This document shows, piece after piece, positions 1 to 8,102 of a stretch of 64,000 nucleotides of DNA (position 1 is the stretch's first letter; the number at the start of each line of letters is the position of its first letter). Under the pieces are notes generated by a model. The model was given only the letters and a program-made list of their open reading frames with translations. It was not told where the DNA came from and did not search any database. A program made the translations under genes and the position numbers. The DNA comes from Gaiella sp. (GTDB lineage: Bacteria; Actinomycetota; Thermoleophilia; Gaiellales; Gaiellaceae): positions 2,970,622 to 3,034,621 of the forward strand of contig JAOSJZ010000001.1 in NCBI GenBank assembly GCA_027493885.1. The letters run 5' to 3'.

Positions 1-513
1 AGCGTCTCGAGAAGCTCCATCGTCGCGGGGACGTCCAGCAGCGACTTGACACCCGACGACGCGACGACTGCCGCGATTCGCGCGCACGCTCCGAGGTCGG
101 CCGAGACGTCGGGAGGCGTGGGGAAGCCCCGGTGGACGCCGCCGAGCCCGCCCGTGCCCATGAACCGGATTCCGACGGCGGCCGCCGCGGCAAGGGTGCC
201 GCCGACGGTGGTCGCCCCGACCGCGCCCTGCACGGCGCAGACCGCGAGGTCGCGCGAGCCGAGCTTGCGTGCGTCGGGCGTGAAGCGCTCGAGCTCCCCG
301 GCGGTGAGGCCGACGACGATACGGCCGTCGAGGATCCCGATCGTCGCGGGCACGCCGCCGGCAGCGCGGACGGCCGCCTCGCTCGCCAGGCCCACCTCGA
401 TCCCGGTCGGGGCGGGGAACCCGTGCGCGACGAGCGTGGTCTCGAGCGCCACGACCGGGCGCTCCTCCGCGAGCGCCGCCGCGACCTCCTCCGACATACG
501 GATCAGGTGCTCC
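1..513 (-). CDS. psuG: Pseudouridine-5'-phosphate glycosidase, partial (3' end outside window)
   Basis: Reverse-strand translation from the ATG at 513 begins MEHLIRMSEEVAAALAEERP and continues open to the window edge, about 170 residues. It shows the PsuG (IndA-like) signatures ALETTLVAHGFPAPTG near residues 23-38, TIGILDG, GATTVGGTLAAAA, GTGGLGGVHRG and DVPATMELLET. The family cleaves the C-C glycosidic bond of pseudouridine 5'-phosphate to uracil and ribose 5-phosphate in the cytoplasm, downstream of the kinase PsuK. A PfkB kinase (2931-2125) lies on the same strand but is separated by gmd and two repeat copies. A TAGATT box 9 nt upstream of the ATG suggests its own promoter and a leaderless mRNA. 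The remaining part of the gene lies left of base 1. Confidence 0.9.
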
Positions 514-522
514 ATGCGAGGC

Positions 523-528
523 GGAATC
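523..528 (-). promoter_or_regulatory. -10 box of psuG (TAGATT)
   Basis: TAGATT on the minus strand ends 9 nt before the psuG ATG. Transcription would start at or just before the start codon, so no leader is expected. Confidence 0.6.
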
Positions 529-671
529 TAGACGCGGGAGGAGCGGCGCGCGACCGACGTCGCTCGCACGACACGCTCGACTCGTCCCTCGCCGTTTCGT
601 CGCAGGGGAGTGGCGTCCCCGCGACGGAGCCTCGGCGGCGCGCTCGGACGTACGGCAAACGCAGCTCCAAC

Positions 672-760
672 TGCCCCCAGGGGCACCCCGGTGTCCCTGG
701 TGAAACGCTATCGACCAACGTGTGACCTGGGTGTGCCGACTTCGTGTCGAAAGTGCGTCG
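672..760 (+). repeat. Hairpin-heptamer dispersed element, copy 1
   Basis: The palindrome TGCCCCCAGGGGCA is at 672-685. It overlaps a stem-loop at 677-700 (CCAGGGGCACC pairing with GGTGTCCCTGG, one G.U pair). The core ACGCTATCG is at 705-713. Four heptamers follow at 721 (TGTGACC), 732 (TGTGCCG), 743 (CGTGTCG) and 754 (TGCGTCG), exactly 11 bp apart with 4-nt spacers. The array ends 18 bp before the gmd -10 box. Palindrome start to first heptamer is 49 nt, identical to copy 2. Function is unknown; the arrangement suits both an RNA structure and a protein-binding array. The intergenic stretch 514-671 before it shows nothing else besides the psuG promoter. Confidence 0.85.
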
Positions 761-778
761 CCCTCCATCGTCCTGCCG

Positions 779-784
779 TACGCT
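779..784 (+). promoter_or_regulatory. -10 box of gmd (TACGCT)
   Basis: TACGCT ends 7 nt before the gmd ATG. The last heptamer of repeat copy 1 (754-760) falls where a -35 contact would be. Confidence 0.6.
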
Positions 785-791
785 TGCCGGC

Positions 792-1808
792 ATGGCGACA
801 AAGACCGCGCTCATCACGGGCATCACCGGCCAGGACGGCTCCTATCTCGCGGAGCTCCTCCTCGGCAAGGGGTACGAGGTACACGGCGTCATCAGACGCT
901 CGTCGAGCTTCAACACCGAGCGGCTGGACGGGATCTACGAGGATCCCCACGTCGCAAGCCGGCGTCTCTACCTCCACTACGGCGACCTCAGCGACGCGTC
1001 GGCGCTCGTCAACCTCCTACGCGACATCCAGCCTGACGAGGTCTACAACCTCGGCGCTCAGAGTCACGTGAAGGTGAGCTTCGAGACACCTGAGTACACC
1101 GGGGACGTCTCCGGGCTGGGGGCGATGAGACTTCTGGAGGCGGTGCGCGCGTCGCGTCTCGACACGCGCGTGTACCAGGCGTCGACGTCCGAGCTCTTTG
1201 GCTCGGCGTCTCCGCCGCAGAGCGAGCAGACGCCCTTCCACCCGCGCTCCCCGTACGGCGTCGCAAAGCTCTATGCGTTCTGGGCGACGGTCAACTACCG
1301 CGAGGCATACGACATGTTCGCCGTCAACGGAATCCTCTTCAACCACGAGTCACCGCGTCGCGGCGAGACATTCGTGACGCGCAAGATCACCCGCGCGGTC
1401 GCACGGATCAAGGCGGGGATCCAGGATCGGCTGTACCTCGGCAATCTCGAGAGCACCCGGGACTGGGGCTACGCACCCGAGTACGTCGAGGGAATGTGGC
1501 GCATGCTCCAGGTCGACCGGCCGGACGACCTCGTGCTCGCGACCGGCGTCGGCGCGACGGTGGAGCAGTTCGCGGAGGCGGCGTTCCGCGTCGCCGGGCT
1601 CGACCACCGCGAGTACGTCGAGGTCGATCCGTCGTACTACCGGCCCGCGGAGGTCAACTACCTCCTCGGAGACCCGTCCAGGGCCGAGGAGGTCCTCGGC
1701 TGGAAGGCCGAGACGCGCTGGGACGAGCTCGGGAGGATCATGGTCGAGGCCGACATGCGCCTCGTCGAGGACCAGCTCGCCGGGCGACAGGTCCGCGTCG
1801 ACCGCTGA
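792..1808 (+). CDS. gmd: GDP-mannose 4,6-dehydratase
   Basis: The 338-residue protein has the expected length for Gmd, an extended SDR converting GDP-mannose to GDP-4-keto-6-deoxymannose, precursor of fucose and related 6-deoxysugars. Visible motifs are the nucleotide-binding loop GITGQDG (residues 10-16), the family-typical [12 protein letters not shown] (about 35-46), the Ser of STSELFG (about 130), YxxxK as YGVAK (about 155-159), and [15 protein letters not shown]. The start is the ATG at 792, 7 nt after a TACGCT box; the frame stays open upstream to 744 but would cross that box. The gene is alone: no fucose synthase or rhamnose reductase is adjacent. It lies between psuK and psuG on the opposite strand and is bracketed by two direct copies of the hairpin-heptamer element. 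Confidence 0.95.
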   Translation: MATKTALITGITGQDGSYLAELLLGKGYEVHGVIRRSSSFNTERLDGIYEDPHVASRRLYLHYGDLSDASALVNLLRDIQPDEVYNLGAQSHVKVSFETPEYTGDVSGLGAMRLLEAVRASRLDTRVYQASTSELFGSASPPQSEQTPFHPRSPYGVAKLYAFWATVNYREAYDMFAVNGILFNHESPRRGETFVTRKITRAVARIKAGIQDRLYLGNLESTRDWGYAPEYVEGMWRMLQVDRPDDLVLATGVGATVEQFAEAAFRVAGLDHREYVEVDPSYYRPAEVNYLLGDPSRAEEVLGWKAETRWDELGRIMVEADMRLVEDQLAGRQVRVDR

Positions 1809-1917
1809 GCGAGCGTCGTTCGCGCTCCTCCCCGCTGCGGCCTCGAGCATGCGCCGCCACGCCCCGGGGGCGAATCAGCGAACGCGCATCTGGCCGCCTG
1901 GCCGACCGACACCCACG

Positions 1918-2006
1918 TGCCCCCAGGGGCACTCCCGTGTCCCTGATGAAACGCTATCGCAGAAGCTGCGACGTGGGTGTGCCGGGTTCGTGCCGGAAGC
2001 GTGACG
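1918..2006 (+). repeat. Hairpin-heptamer dispersed element, copy 2
   Basis: Palindrome at 1918-1931; stem-loop at 1924-1945 (CAGGGGCAC, loop TCCC, GTGTCCCTG); core ACGCTATCG at 1951-1959; heptamers at 1967 (TGCGACG), 1978 (TGTGCCG), 1989 (CGTGCCG) and 2000 (CGTGACG), strictly 11 bp apart. It has the same orientation and length (89 bp) as copy 1. It is the only recognisable content of the 316-bp gap between gmd and psuK (1809-2124). No gene starts downstream in this orientation because psuK converges, so promoter function cannot be general for the family. Confidence 0.85.
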
Positions 2007-2124
2007 CGCCGGCACGCGCGGGTACCGCCGCACCCGCGCCGCCAGGGGACGCGCGCGGGCGAGCGCTCTCCCGCTCGCGTCGGAGCGTCTCGGTCCCGCG
2101 CTGGCACGCCGGGTCAGGACCGGC

Positions 2125-2931
2125 TCAGGGCATCGATCCCATTCTTCCGACGCAGCGCGCCGCCGCTTCGAGCGCGAGATCCGGTCCGCCCACGATCCAG
2201 CCCGCCGCGAGCGCATCGCCTGCCCCGGTCGTATCGACGACCTCGGGGACGTCGAGCGCGGCGCGCTCTTCGTCGCCGAAGCGGCAGCCGCGTGCGCCGC
2301 GCTTCAGGATCCACGTCGAGCGAGGCAGCGGCCCACCGAAGATCTCGTCCTCGTCCTCGTTCGCGAAGACGACATCCGGCTCCAGCGACTCGACAAGCGC
2401 ACGGAATCGGTCGGGGCCGGCGTCCCGGATCGCGCTCCAGGAGGAGAGGTCGACGCTGACGCGGGCGCCGCCCATGCGTGCGATGTCGATCGCCCGGACG
2501 GCCGCGCGGACGACGGGCTCGGCGAGAAGCGCGTAGCCGGAGACGTGCAGGTGGTCGCAGAGGAGCCAGGCCGGGCGCAACTCGTCCGGCTCCAGCGTTG
2601 TCGCGATGCCCCGATCGGGGAACATCGAGCGCTCACCGGCTGCGTCGACGAGCGAGACGACGACGCCGTTTCCGGCTGCCTCCACCGGGCCCGAGAGCTC
2701 CACCCCGAGGCGCTCGAGCGCCTCGGCGGCCAGCCGTCCCTGCGCGTCGGTTGCCCGCTTTCCGATCCAGCGCGAGGAGGCTCCGAGTGCGGCGACCCAT
2801 GCAGCGACGTTCGCGCCCTGTCCTCCTGGAGAGAGAGTGATCCGCGCCGGAGTGTCCGCGCCGCGGGCAACGTCCGCCTCGACACGCACGACGACGTCGA
2901 GCACGAGATCTCCGAGCGACACGACCTTCAT
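2125..2931 (-). CDS. psuK: PfkB-family carbohydrate kinase, probable pseudouridine kinase
   Basis: About 268 residues. The N-terminus MKVVSLGDLVLDVVV and the glycine-rich PfkB signature SPGGQGANVAAW are followed by the C-terminal signature VVDTTGAGDALAAG, whose Asp is the catalytic base. This is the ribokinase fold; members phosphorylate sugars or nucleosides. Assignment to pseudouridine is inferred from psuG on the same strand about 1.6 kb downstream, a pairing common in bacteria. A GTG immediately precedes the ATG at 2931; ATG is preferred. Ribokinase or another sugar kinase is the alternative. Confidence 0.75.
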   Translation of the reverse strand: MKVVSLGDLVLDVVVRVEADVARGADTPARITLSPGGQGANVAAWVAALGASSRWIGKRATDAQGRLAAEALERLGVELSGPVEAAGNGVVVSLVDAAGERSMFPDRGIATTLEPDELRPAWLLCDHLHVSGYALLAEPVVRAAVRAIDIARMGGARVSVDLSSWSAIRDAGPDRFRALVESLEPDVVFANEDEDEIFGGPLPRSTWILKRGARGCRFGDEERAALDVPEVVDTTGAGDALAAGWIVGGPDLALEAAARCVGRMGSMP

Positions 2932-2935
2932 CACC

Positions 2936-2941
2936 TACGAT
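2936..2941 (+). promoter_or_regulatory. -10 box (TACGAT) for the small ORF at 2948
   Basis: TACGAT ends 6 nt before the ATG at 2948, within the 16 bp separating it from the divergent psuK start. Confidence 0.5.
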
Positions 2942-2947
2942 CGTCTC

Positions 2948-3160
2948 ATGGCGGGCGCCGAGGGGTCGCGCGAAAGGGGACGGGGCGGTCGGATGCGGTC
3001 GTTCGTCCTCGGCGGCGTCGTCGGCGCATCCGCGGTCGCCGCCGGGATCCGCCGTGCGAGGCGCCGTAGGGGACGCCCCGTGCAGGCCGGGCTCGGGGCG
3101 TTCGAGAGCGCTCCGTGCTACCGCGAGTTGCTCGACCGAGAGCGGAGAGAAGGCCCGTAG
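2948..3160 (+). CDS. Small hypothetical protein with one hydrophobic segment
   Basis: Seventy residues: a basic start, a hydrophobic stretch FVLGGVVGASAVAAGI (about residues 18-33), an Arg-rich patch, then an acidic/basic tail with APCYRELLDRERREGP. It is divergent from psuK and its last 43 bp overlap the 3' end of the convergent glycosyltransferase gene. A well-placed TACGAT box supports it being real. No family recognised; a small single-pass membrane protein is possible. Confidence 0.5.
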   Translation: MAGAEGSRERGRGGRMRSFVLGGVVGASAVAAGIRRARRRRGRPVQAGLGAFESAPCYRELLDRERREGP

Positions 3161-4767
3161 CCGCGACGTTCGCGTTCCGCGAGCACGACGGTGCGGAGGT
3201 TGATGTCCGCGTCGCCGATTCCGAGCTGTTGTCCGACGAGGTAGGCGCGCGCCGACTCGTAGAGGAAGGTCTTCGGCGTGCGTACCGGCTCGCGGCTGCG
3301 GATGACGAGGAACGGCCCGAACACCCGCGCCTCGAAGAGCGCCTCCGGCGTCGGTAGGCGGTACTCGATCTCGAGCCGTGGCCGGAGGTTGTTGCGTTCG
3401 CTGGCGTCGAGCACCCAGACGCCGCGACCGAGCCGTCCCGCCCGCTCGAGAGTCCGCAGCGCGAGCCGCTCGTCCGCACGCGGGATCACCGTCGTCGGGA
3501 ACGAGCGGTTTCGCTCCCAGGCGCCCAGGTAGAGCGGCTCGTAGCCGAAGAGGACGTCGTCGGGCGCGCTCGTCGCCGCGAGCCACGACTCCGCCTCGGT
3601 GCGCGCCGCCTGCCGTGCGTCGGGCTCCCATTCGAAGAGGGGCGACGTCCGGTGCCACGCCCACGCGAGCTCGACCACGACGAGCGCGGCGACGAGCCCG
3701 ACCGCGAGTGGGGCCGACCGACGCCCGATCGCCACCAGCGTGGTGGCGACTGCGATCGCGAGGAACGGCGCGAGGAAGATCAGATGGCGCGACTCCGGCG
3801 AGGCCGACCCGCCAAGCCGAGCGACGACGAAGGCCGCGACCGTCGCACCGACGAGACAGAGCACGAGCGCCCGCGGCCGGCGCCGCAGGAGGACGACTCC
3901 GACGATCGCCGCCGCGAGCACCGCGAGCGTCACCGGCCACCACCCGGCCGTCGCCTCGCCGGTAGCCCGCCAGAGGTACCGGGCGACTGCCGTCGGCCCG
4001 CCGAGCCTCTGCCCGCCACCGCCGACACCGACGTCGAACCGGTCGGCGAGGACGAGATCCGTCAGCCAGAACGGAATCCCGAGCACGAGCACCGCGGCGC
4101 CGGCGACGGTCGCCTGGCGTAGCCGGTCGCGTCCGGCGACGAGGACGTACGTCGCCTGGCCGGCCAGCAGCAGGACGCCGTAGGGATGGGTCGCGACGAC
4201 GAGCAGCGCCGTCGTGGCCCAGACGGCCCAGCGGAGCCGCGTGCCTCGCTCGAGCGCCTCGAGGAGCGCAAGCGTGCACGCGAGGGAGGAGAAGAGGAAG
4301 AGGCTGTACATGCGTCCGTAGACCCCGTGGAAGAGCAACATCCAGCTCGGTGCGACGACCACCGTCGCGACGAGCGCGACGGTCGGTCCCGCGAGGCGCC
4401 GACCGAGCATCGCGACGAGCGGCAGGCTCGCGAGCGCAAAGACGGCGGAGGCGACGCGCAGCCCCCCGAGGCCGAGCCCGAGGTGCGCAACGGACCAGGC
4501 GACGAGGAAGTGCAGAGGCGCGCCGCCACGGTCGCGCGTCACGTGCTCGACGACGCCGGGAAGCGAATCGCGACCCACGAACAGGGCGAGCGTCTCGTCC
4601 TCGTGGGGCGGCCACGCCATCAGCTGGTGGAAGAGGAAGGCGCCCGTCGCGAGCGTCACCCCACCCACGCAGAGCCACAGCCACCACTCGGCGACCCGTG
4701 TGCGGACCGAGGCGCGTGCGGGCACGACGGCCGCCGTTTCGACGCGTGCCTCGATCCCTTGTGTCAT
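3118..4767 (-). CDS. GT39/ArnT-like polytopic membrane glycosyltransferase
   Basis: The 549-residue protein has many hydrophobic helices (first at about 29-50) and an acidic HEDETLALF motif (about residues 55-63) in the first extracytoplasmic loop, where GT-C enzymes place the catalytic Asp/Glu. The last ~150 residues are more soluble. GT-C enzymes of this kind use polyprenyl-phosphate sugars to glycosylate proteins or lipids outside the membrane; the substrate here is unknown. It is divergent from the FmdB-like gene. A related but distinct protein is encoded at 56996-58513 in the exopolysaccharide region. Confidence 0.75.
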   Translation of the reverse strand: MTQGIEARVETAAVVPARASVRTRVAEWWLWLCVGGVTLATGAFLFHQLMAWPPHEDETLALFVGRDSLPGVVEHVTRDRGGAPLHFLVAWSVAHLGLGLGGLRVASAVFALASLPLVAMLGRRLAGPTVALVATVVVAPSWMLLFHGVYGRMYSLFLFSSLACTLALLEALERGTRLRWAVWATTALLVVATHPYGVLLLAGQATYVLVAGRDRLRQATVAGAAVLVLGIPFWLTDLVLADRFDVGVGGGGQRLGGPTAVARYLWRATGEATAGWWPVTLAVLAAAIVGVVLLRRRPRALVLCLVGATVAAFVVARLGGSASPESRHLIFLAPFLAIAVATTLVAIGRRSAPLAVGLVAALVVVELAWAWHRTSPLFEWEPDARQAARTEAESWLAATSAPDDVLFGYEPLYLGAWERNRSFPTTVIPRADERLALRTLERAGRLGRGVWVLDASERNNLRPRLEIEYRLPTPEALFEARVFGPFLVIRSREPVRTPKTFLYESARAYLVGQQLGIGDADINLRTVVLAERERRGYGPSLRSRSSNSR

Positions 4768-4790
4768 CGGGTTTCCGCCGCCTCCCCTGG

Positions 4791-4796
4791 TAGATT
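4791..4796 (+). promoter_or_regulatory. -10 box (TAGATT) of the FmdB-like gene
   Basis: TAGATT with 9 nt to the ATG at 4806; no purine-rich ribosome-binding site in between. Confidence 0.55.
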
Positions 4797-4805
4797 GGCC
4801 GTCCC

Positions 4806-5108
4806 ATGCCGATCTACGAATACCGTTGTCCGAACGGGCATACGTTCGAGGTATTCCAGCGGATGAGCGATCCGCCGGCGAGCGCGTGCGAGGTCTGCGG
4901 CGCCTCGCCGGTCGAGAAGGTGCTGTTCCCCGTCGCGGTGCATTTCAAGGGCTCGGGCTTCTACGCGACCGACTACGGCCGCGGGTCCCGGAAGACGGCG
5001 GCAAAGGAGGGAGATGCGGGCTCCTCCGCGGACGGAGGATCGAAGTCGGAGAAGCCCGCGGCGAAGGCCGAGGCGAAGAAGTCGGACGCGTCATCCTCCG
5101 AGGGCTAG
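4806..5108 (+). CDS. FmdB-family zinc-ribbon protein
   Basis: The 100-residue protein starts MPIYEYRCPNGHTFEVFQRM, the hallmark of the FmdB putative regulatory domain. One CxnH-type and one CxxC half-site (C8, CEVCG about residue 30) would bind a single zinc. Residues about 60-100 are a low-complexity Lys/Ala/Ser/Glu tail, common in actinobacterial members. FmdB proteins were named from a formamide/acetamidase operon, but most have no tested role. It stands alone between divergent and convergent genes. Confidence 0.85.
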   Translation: MPIYEYRCPNGHTFEVFQRMSDPPASACEVCGASPVEKVLFPVAVHFKGSGFYATDYGRGSRKTAAKEGDAGSSADGGSKSEKPAAKAEAKKSDASSSEG

Positions 5109-5111
5109 GGC

Positions 5112-6215
5112 TCACGCGCGTCGCTCGCCGACGACGCACCCGGGCGCGTACGGCAGCCCGCGCGGAGGTGCCAGCGGTGCCGAGCGGTTCATGAACATCG
5201 CCACCGCGGAGACGTTGTCCTCGGTGCCGAGGATCACCGACTCGCCGCCCACCGTGGCCGGGTCGCCGCCCAGGCGGCAGTGCAGGGCCCGCCCGGTGTC
5301 CGCTCGGAAGTAGACCCAGCCGAGCTGCATCAGGTCCCAGGCGCCCAGGTCGGTCGCGAGCGGCCGAACGAGATCACCGCCGACGAAGGGCAGCTTGAGC
5401 GCAGTGCCGAGACTCGTCAGCTTGTCGAGCGTCGCGCCGACCACCGTCTGCTGCCGGCGCGCGCGGTCGAAGTCGGTCTCCGCCGGGTTGAGCACGTTGT
5501 GCCGGATGCGCGAGTACACGAGCGCACGCCGCCCGTCCAGGTGCTGGACGCCGCGCTCGAACCGCCAGCCCTGCCACTCCGAGCATCGCTTCGCCGTCTT
5601 GTACGGGCAGTCGAACCGATTCGACCGGATCGGCCGCAGGACGTCGACGTCGATACCGCCGACGGCGTCGATGAGCTCCTCGAAGCGGTCGAAGTCGACG
5701 AAGACGACGTGGTCGACGTCGAGCCCGGTCAGCTGCTTCACCGTGCGCAGCGCGAGGGCCGGCCCGCCGATCTGGTTGGCAGCGTTGATCTTCGCGACTC
5801 CGACCTCGGGGATCTCGACCTGGAGGTCGCGGGGGATCGAGAGGTACGCCAGGCGACGCTTGCCGGGGTCGGTGCGCAGCAGCATGATCGAGTCCGACCG
5901 GTTCGCCGCCTCCCGTCCGGATCGCTTGCCACCGTCGGTGCCGAGGACGAGGATCGTCCTGGGGGTCGAGACGAGGAGCCCGTCGTGGTTCGCGAGCTGT
6001 CGCTCGACACCGGCGGGGACGCGGTCGTTCGCCGCGCGGACGCCGCTCGCGACCGAGAGGTAGCTGCCGATCCCCCAGGCGAGGAGCAGCCCGAACAGGA
6101 CGACCAGCGCCAGTGCGATCCAGCGCGCCGGCCGGCGGCGCCTTCCGGGAGTCGCGGGCGAGGCCGGTCGCTCTCCCTGCGGCGACGGCGGCGCCGTGTG
6201 CCGCGTCAGCGGCAC
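5112..6215 (-). CDS. LytR-CpsA-Psr (LCP) family cell-wall polymer ligase
   Basis: The 367-residue protein has a basic cytoplasmic N-terminus, one signal-anchor helix (about residues 33-55), then an extracytoplasmic LCP domain. Family features are TILVLGTDGG, the Arg/Asp set in NRSDSIMLLR, the basic IPRDLQVEIP, KINAAN, the GGIDVDV loop, and DFDRARRQQ. LCP enzymes transfer undecaprenyl-linked polymers such as teichoic acids, arabinogalactan or capsule to peptidoglycan outside the membrane. Start is a GTG at 6215. It may attach polymer made by the 45-64 kb cluster, but nothing in the sequence ties them. Confidence 0.9.
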   Translation of the reverse strand: MPLTRHTAPPSPQGERPASPATPGRRRRPARWIALALVVLFGLLLAWGIGSYLSVASGVRAANDRVPAGVERQLANHDGLLVSTPRTILVLGTDGGKRSGREAANRSDSIMLLRTDPGKRRLAYLSIPRDLQVEIPEVGVAKINAANQIGGPALALRTVKQLTGLDVDHVVFVDFDRFEELIDAVGGIDVDVLRPIRSNRFDCPYKTAKRCSEWQGWRFERGVQHLDGRRALVYSRIRHNVLNPAETDFDRARRQQTVVGATLDKLTSLGTALKLPFVGGDLVRPLATDLGAWDLMQLGWVYFRADTGRALHCRLGGDPATVGGESVILGTEDNVSAVAMFMNRSAPLAPPRGLPYAPGCVVGERRA

Positions 6216-6280
6216 CCGCCCCTGACCCTGCCGCCCCGATAGACCCGGTACGGCTTGTCCTGAGCGGGCATGAGGCCGGG

Positions 6281-6286
6281 TATGGT
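6281..6286 (+). promoter_or_regulatory. -10 box (TATGGT) of the ROK kinase gene
   Basis: TATGGT with 9 nt to the GTG at 6296. It favours this GTG over in-frame codons further upstream that overlap the LCP gene. Confidence 0.5.
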
Positions 6287-6295
6287 AGCCGCGCC

Positions 6296-7200
6296 GTGCC
6301 GCGCGACCTGGTCATCGGGGTGGACGTCGGCGGGACGAAGATCCTCGCCGGCACGGTGGCACGCGACGGGACCGTCGAGGGCGCGGTCGAGGTGCCGACG
6401 CCTACCTCGGGCCAGCAGCAGTTCCTCGACGTGCTCGACTCCCTGCTCGACCGGCTGGTCGTCGAGGGCACCCGGGCGATCGGCGTCGGCGTGCCGATGA
6501 CCCTCGATCCCAGGACGGGGATCGGGCTCAGCGCGGTCAACTTGCCGCTCCGCTCGCTCGACCTCGCGGGTCATCTGCGGGAGCGCTTCTCGCTTCCGGT
6601 GGGGATCGAGAACGACGGCAACGCGATCGCGCTGGCGGAGTGGCGGGCGGGGGCCGGACGCGGTGTCGGCAATCTCGTCGCCCTCGCGCTCGGTACGGGT
6701 GTTGGCGGCGGTGTCGTGATCGACGCCAGGCTGTATCGCGGCTGGGCCGAGCTCGGCCACGTCGTGGTCGTGGCTGACGGCCCGCCCTGCCAGGGGAGCT
6801 GCCACGGTCATGGCCATCTCGAGGCCGTCGCCTCGGGGAGGCGGCGGAGCGTGCCGCGGTCGCACTGTGGGGGGAAGGCGCCGATGCGTACCGACTCGTG
6901 CGGGAAGCGCTCGCCGGGGAGGCCGGGGCGCGGAACGCCGTCGAGCGTATCGGCCACTACCTCGGGATCGCGATCGGCTCGTTTGCGAACATCTTTCGGC
7001 CCGAGGTGGTCGTCGTCGGCGGCGGCTTCGGGACGGCAGCCTGGGAGCTGCTGGCCGAGCCCGCGCTCGCCGCCGCCCAAGCCGAGGCACTGCATCCCGC
7101 GGACGACGAGTTGCGAATCGTCCAGGCGGCTCTCGGCGACGCCGCCGGCCTCGTCGGTGCCGGCCTGGTGGGCTTCGAGGCGCTCGACGGCGAGCGGTAG
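6296..7200 (+). CDS. ROK-family glucokinase, single frameshift near 6838
   Basis: The N-terminal half, in frame with GTG 6296, reads VIGVDVGGTKILAGTV (phosphate-1 loop), then IENDGNAIALAEW with the catalytic Asp, GTGVGGGVV, and the ROK zinc region HVVVVADGPPCQGSCHGHGH. After HLEAVASG the frame is lost. The expected continuation (GEAAERAAVALWGEGADAYR to the stop at 7200, including RPEVVVVGGGFG) lies one frame over. One extra G in the GGGG run near 6836-6839 would restore a protein of about 301 residues, normal for glucokinase. ROK kinases phosphorylate glucose or aminosugars. Probably intact in the cell and broken in the consensus; rsmI starts 3 nt downstream. Confidence 0.8.
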
Positions 7201-7203
7201 CCC

Positions 7204-8034
7204 GTGCCGCTGCTGGTCTGCGCGACCCCGATCGGCAACCTCGCCGACGTGACGCACCGCGTACTCACCGCGCTCGCGGAGGCAGATCTCGTGCTCTGCG
7301 AGGACACGCGGCGGACGCAGGTCCTGCTCGACCGGTACGGGATCCGGGCACGGGCTCTCGTCAGCGTCCATCGCCACAACGAGGCGCGACAGGCGAGAGA
7401 GCTCGTGCCGCGGCTCGAGGCCGGCGAGACACACGCGCTCGTCTCGGATGCCGGCCTTCCCGGCGTCAACGACCCCGGTGGCCGCCTCGTCGCAGCGGCG
7501 CTCGCCGCGGGCGTCGAGGTCACCGTCCTTCCCGGTCCGAGCGCGGTCGAGACCGCGCTCGTCGCCAGCGGCCTCGGCGCCGCTCAGTACCGCTTCCTCG
7601 GCTATCTGCCGCGGCGCGTCGCAGAGCTCGACGAGCTCTGGTCGGAGTCGCGGAGCTGGCCGTACGCCGCGGTCGCGTTCGAGTCACCGCGCCGGCTCCC
7701 GGCCTCGCTCGCCGCGCTGGCGCGCGTCGACCCCAGCCGGATGGTCGCGGTCTGCCGCGAGCTGACGAAACGGTTCGAGGAGATCGTACGCGGCCCCGCG
7801 ACCGAGCTCGCGGAGCGCTTCTGCGAGCCGGTCAAGGGAGAGGTCACGGTCGTCGTCGCACCGGGCGCAGCGGCGGGACTGCCTCCCGGCGCGGCGGTCG
7901 GCGACGCTGTGGAGGCGGTACGGGAGCTCGTTGCCGCCGGCGGCGCGCGCCGCTCGGCCGCGAACGTCGTCGCGAGGCTCCTCGGGCTCCCGCGCAACGA
8001 CCTGTACCGCAGGTCGCTCGGCCCACGCGATTGA
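7204..8034 (+). CDS. rsmI: 16S rRNA (cytidine-1402-2'-O)-methyltransferase
   Basis: The 276-residue TP-methylase-fold enzyme has CATPIGNLADVT at residues 6-17, CEDTRRT, and the SAM-binding SDAGLPGVNDPGG at about 81-93, followed by VLPGPSAVETALVASG. RsmI 2'-O-methylates C1402 in the decoding centre of 16S rRNA. GTG start 3 nt after the ROK kinase stop implies co-transcription. The C-terminal ~50 residues carry the usual substrate-binding extension ending NDLYRRSLGPRD. Confidence 0.93.
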   Translation: MPLLVCATPIGNLADVTHRVLTALAEADLVLCEDTRRTQVLLDRYGIRARALVSVHRHNEARQARELVPRLEAGETHALVSDAGLPGVNDPGGRLVAAALAAGVEVTVLPGPSAVETALVASGLGAAQYRFLGYLPRRVAELDELWSESRSWPYAAVAFESPRRLPASLAALARVDPSRMVAVCRELTKRFEEIVRGPATELAERFCEPVKGEVTVVVAPGAAAGLPPGAAVGDAVEAVRELVAAGGARRSAANVVARLLGLPRNDLYRRSLGPRD

Positions 8035-8102
8035 CGCCGTCCGACCGTCGCGCTACTCTGTCCTCACCGCGTCGCCCGCGCAGACAACGAAGGAGGTGCT
8101 TC

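Noticed and set aside
721..760. Heptamer arrays considered as a CRISPR array.
   Set aside because: Units are 7 bp with 4-nt spacers and no cas genes are present; period 11 bp is a helical-phase signature, not CRISPR.
2633..4807. A 724-codon minus-strand open frame over the GT39 gene.
   Set aside because: Arg/Pro/Ala-rich with no domains; the overlapping frame at 3118-4767 has proper membrane helices and a family motif.
6296..7200. Programmed frameshifting or pseudogenes as explanation for the broken genes.
   Set aside because: No slippery-site plus stimulator pattern was seen, and the breaks occur in unrelated genes at ordinary short G/C runs, so consensus indels are simpler.
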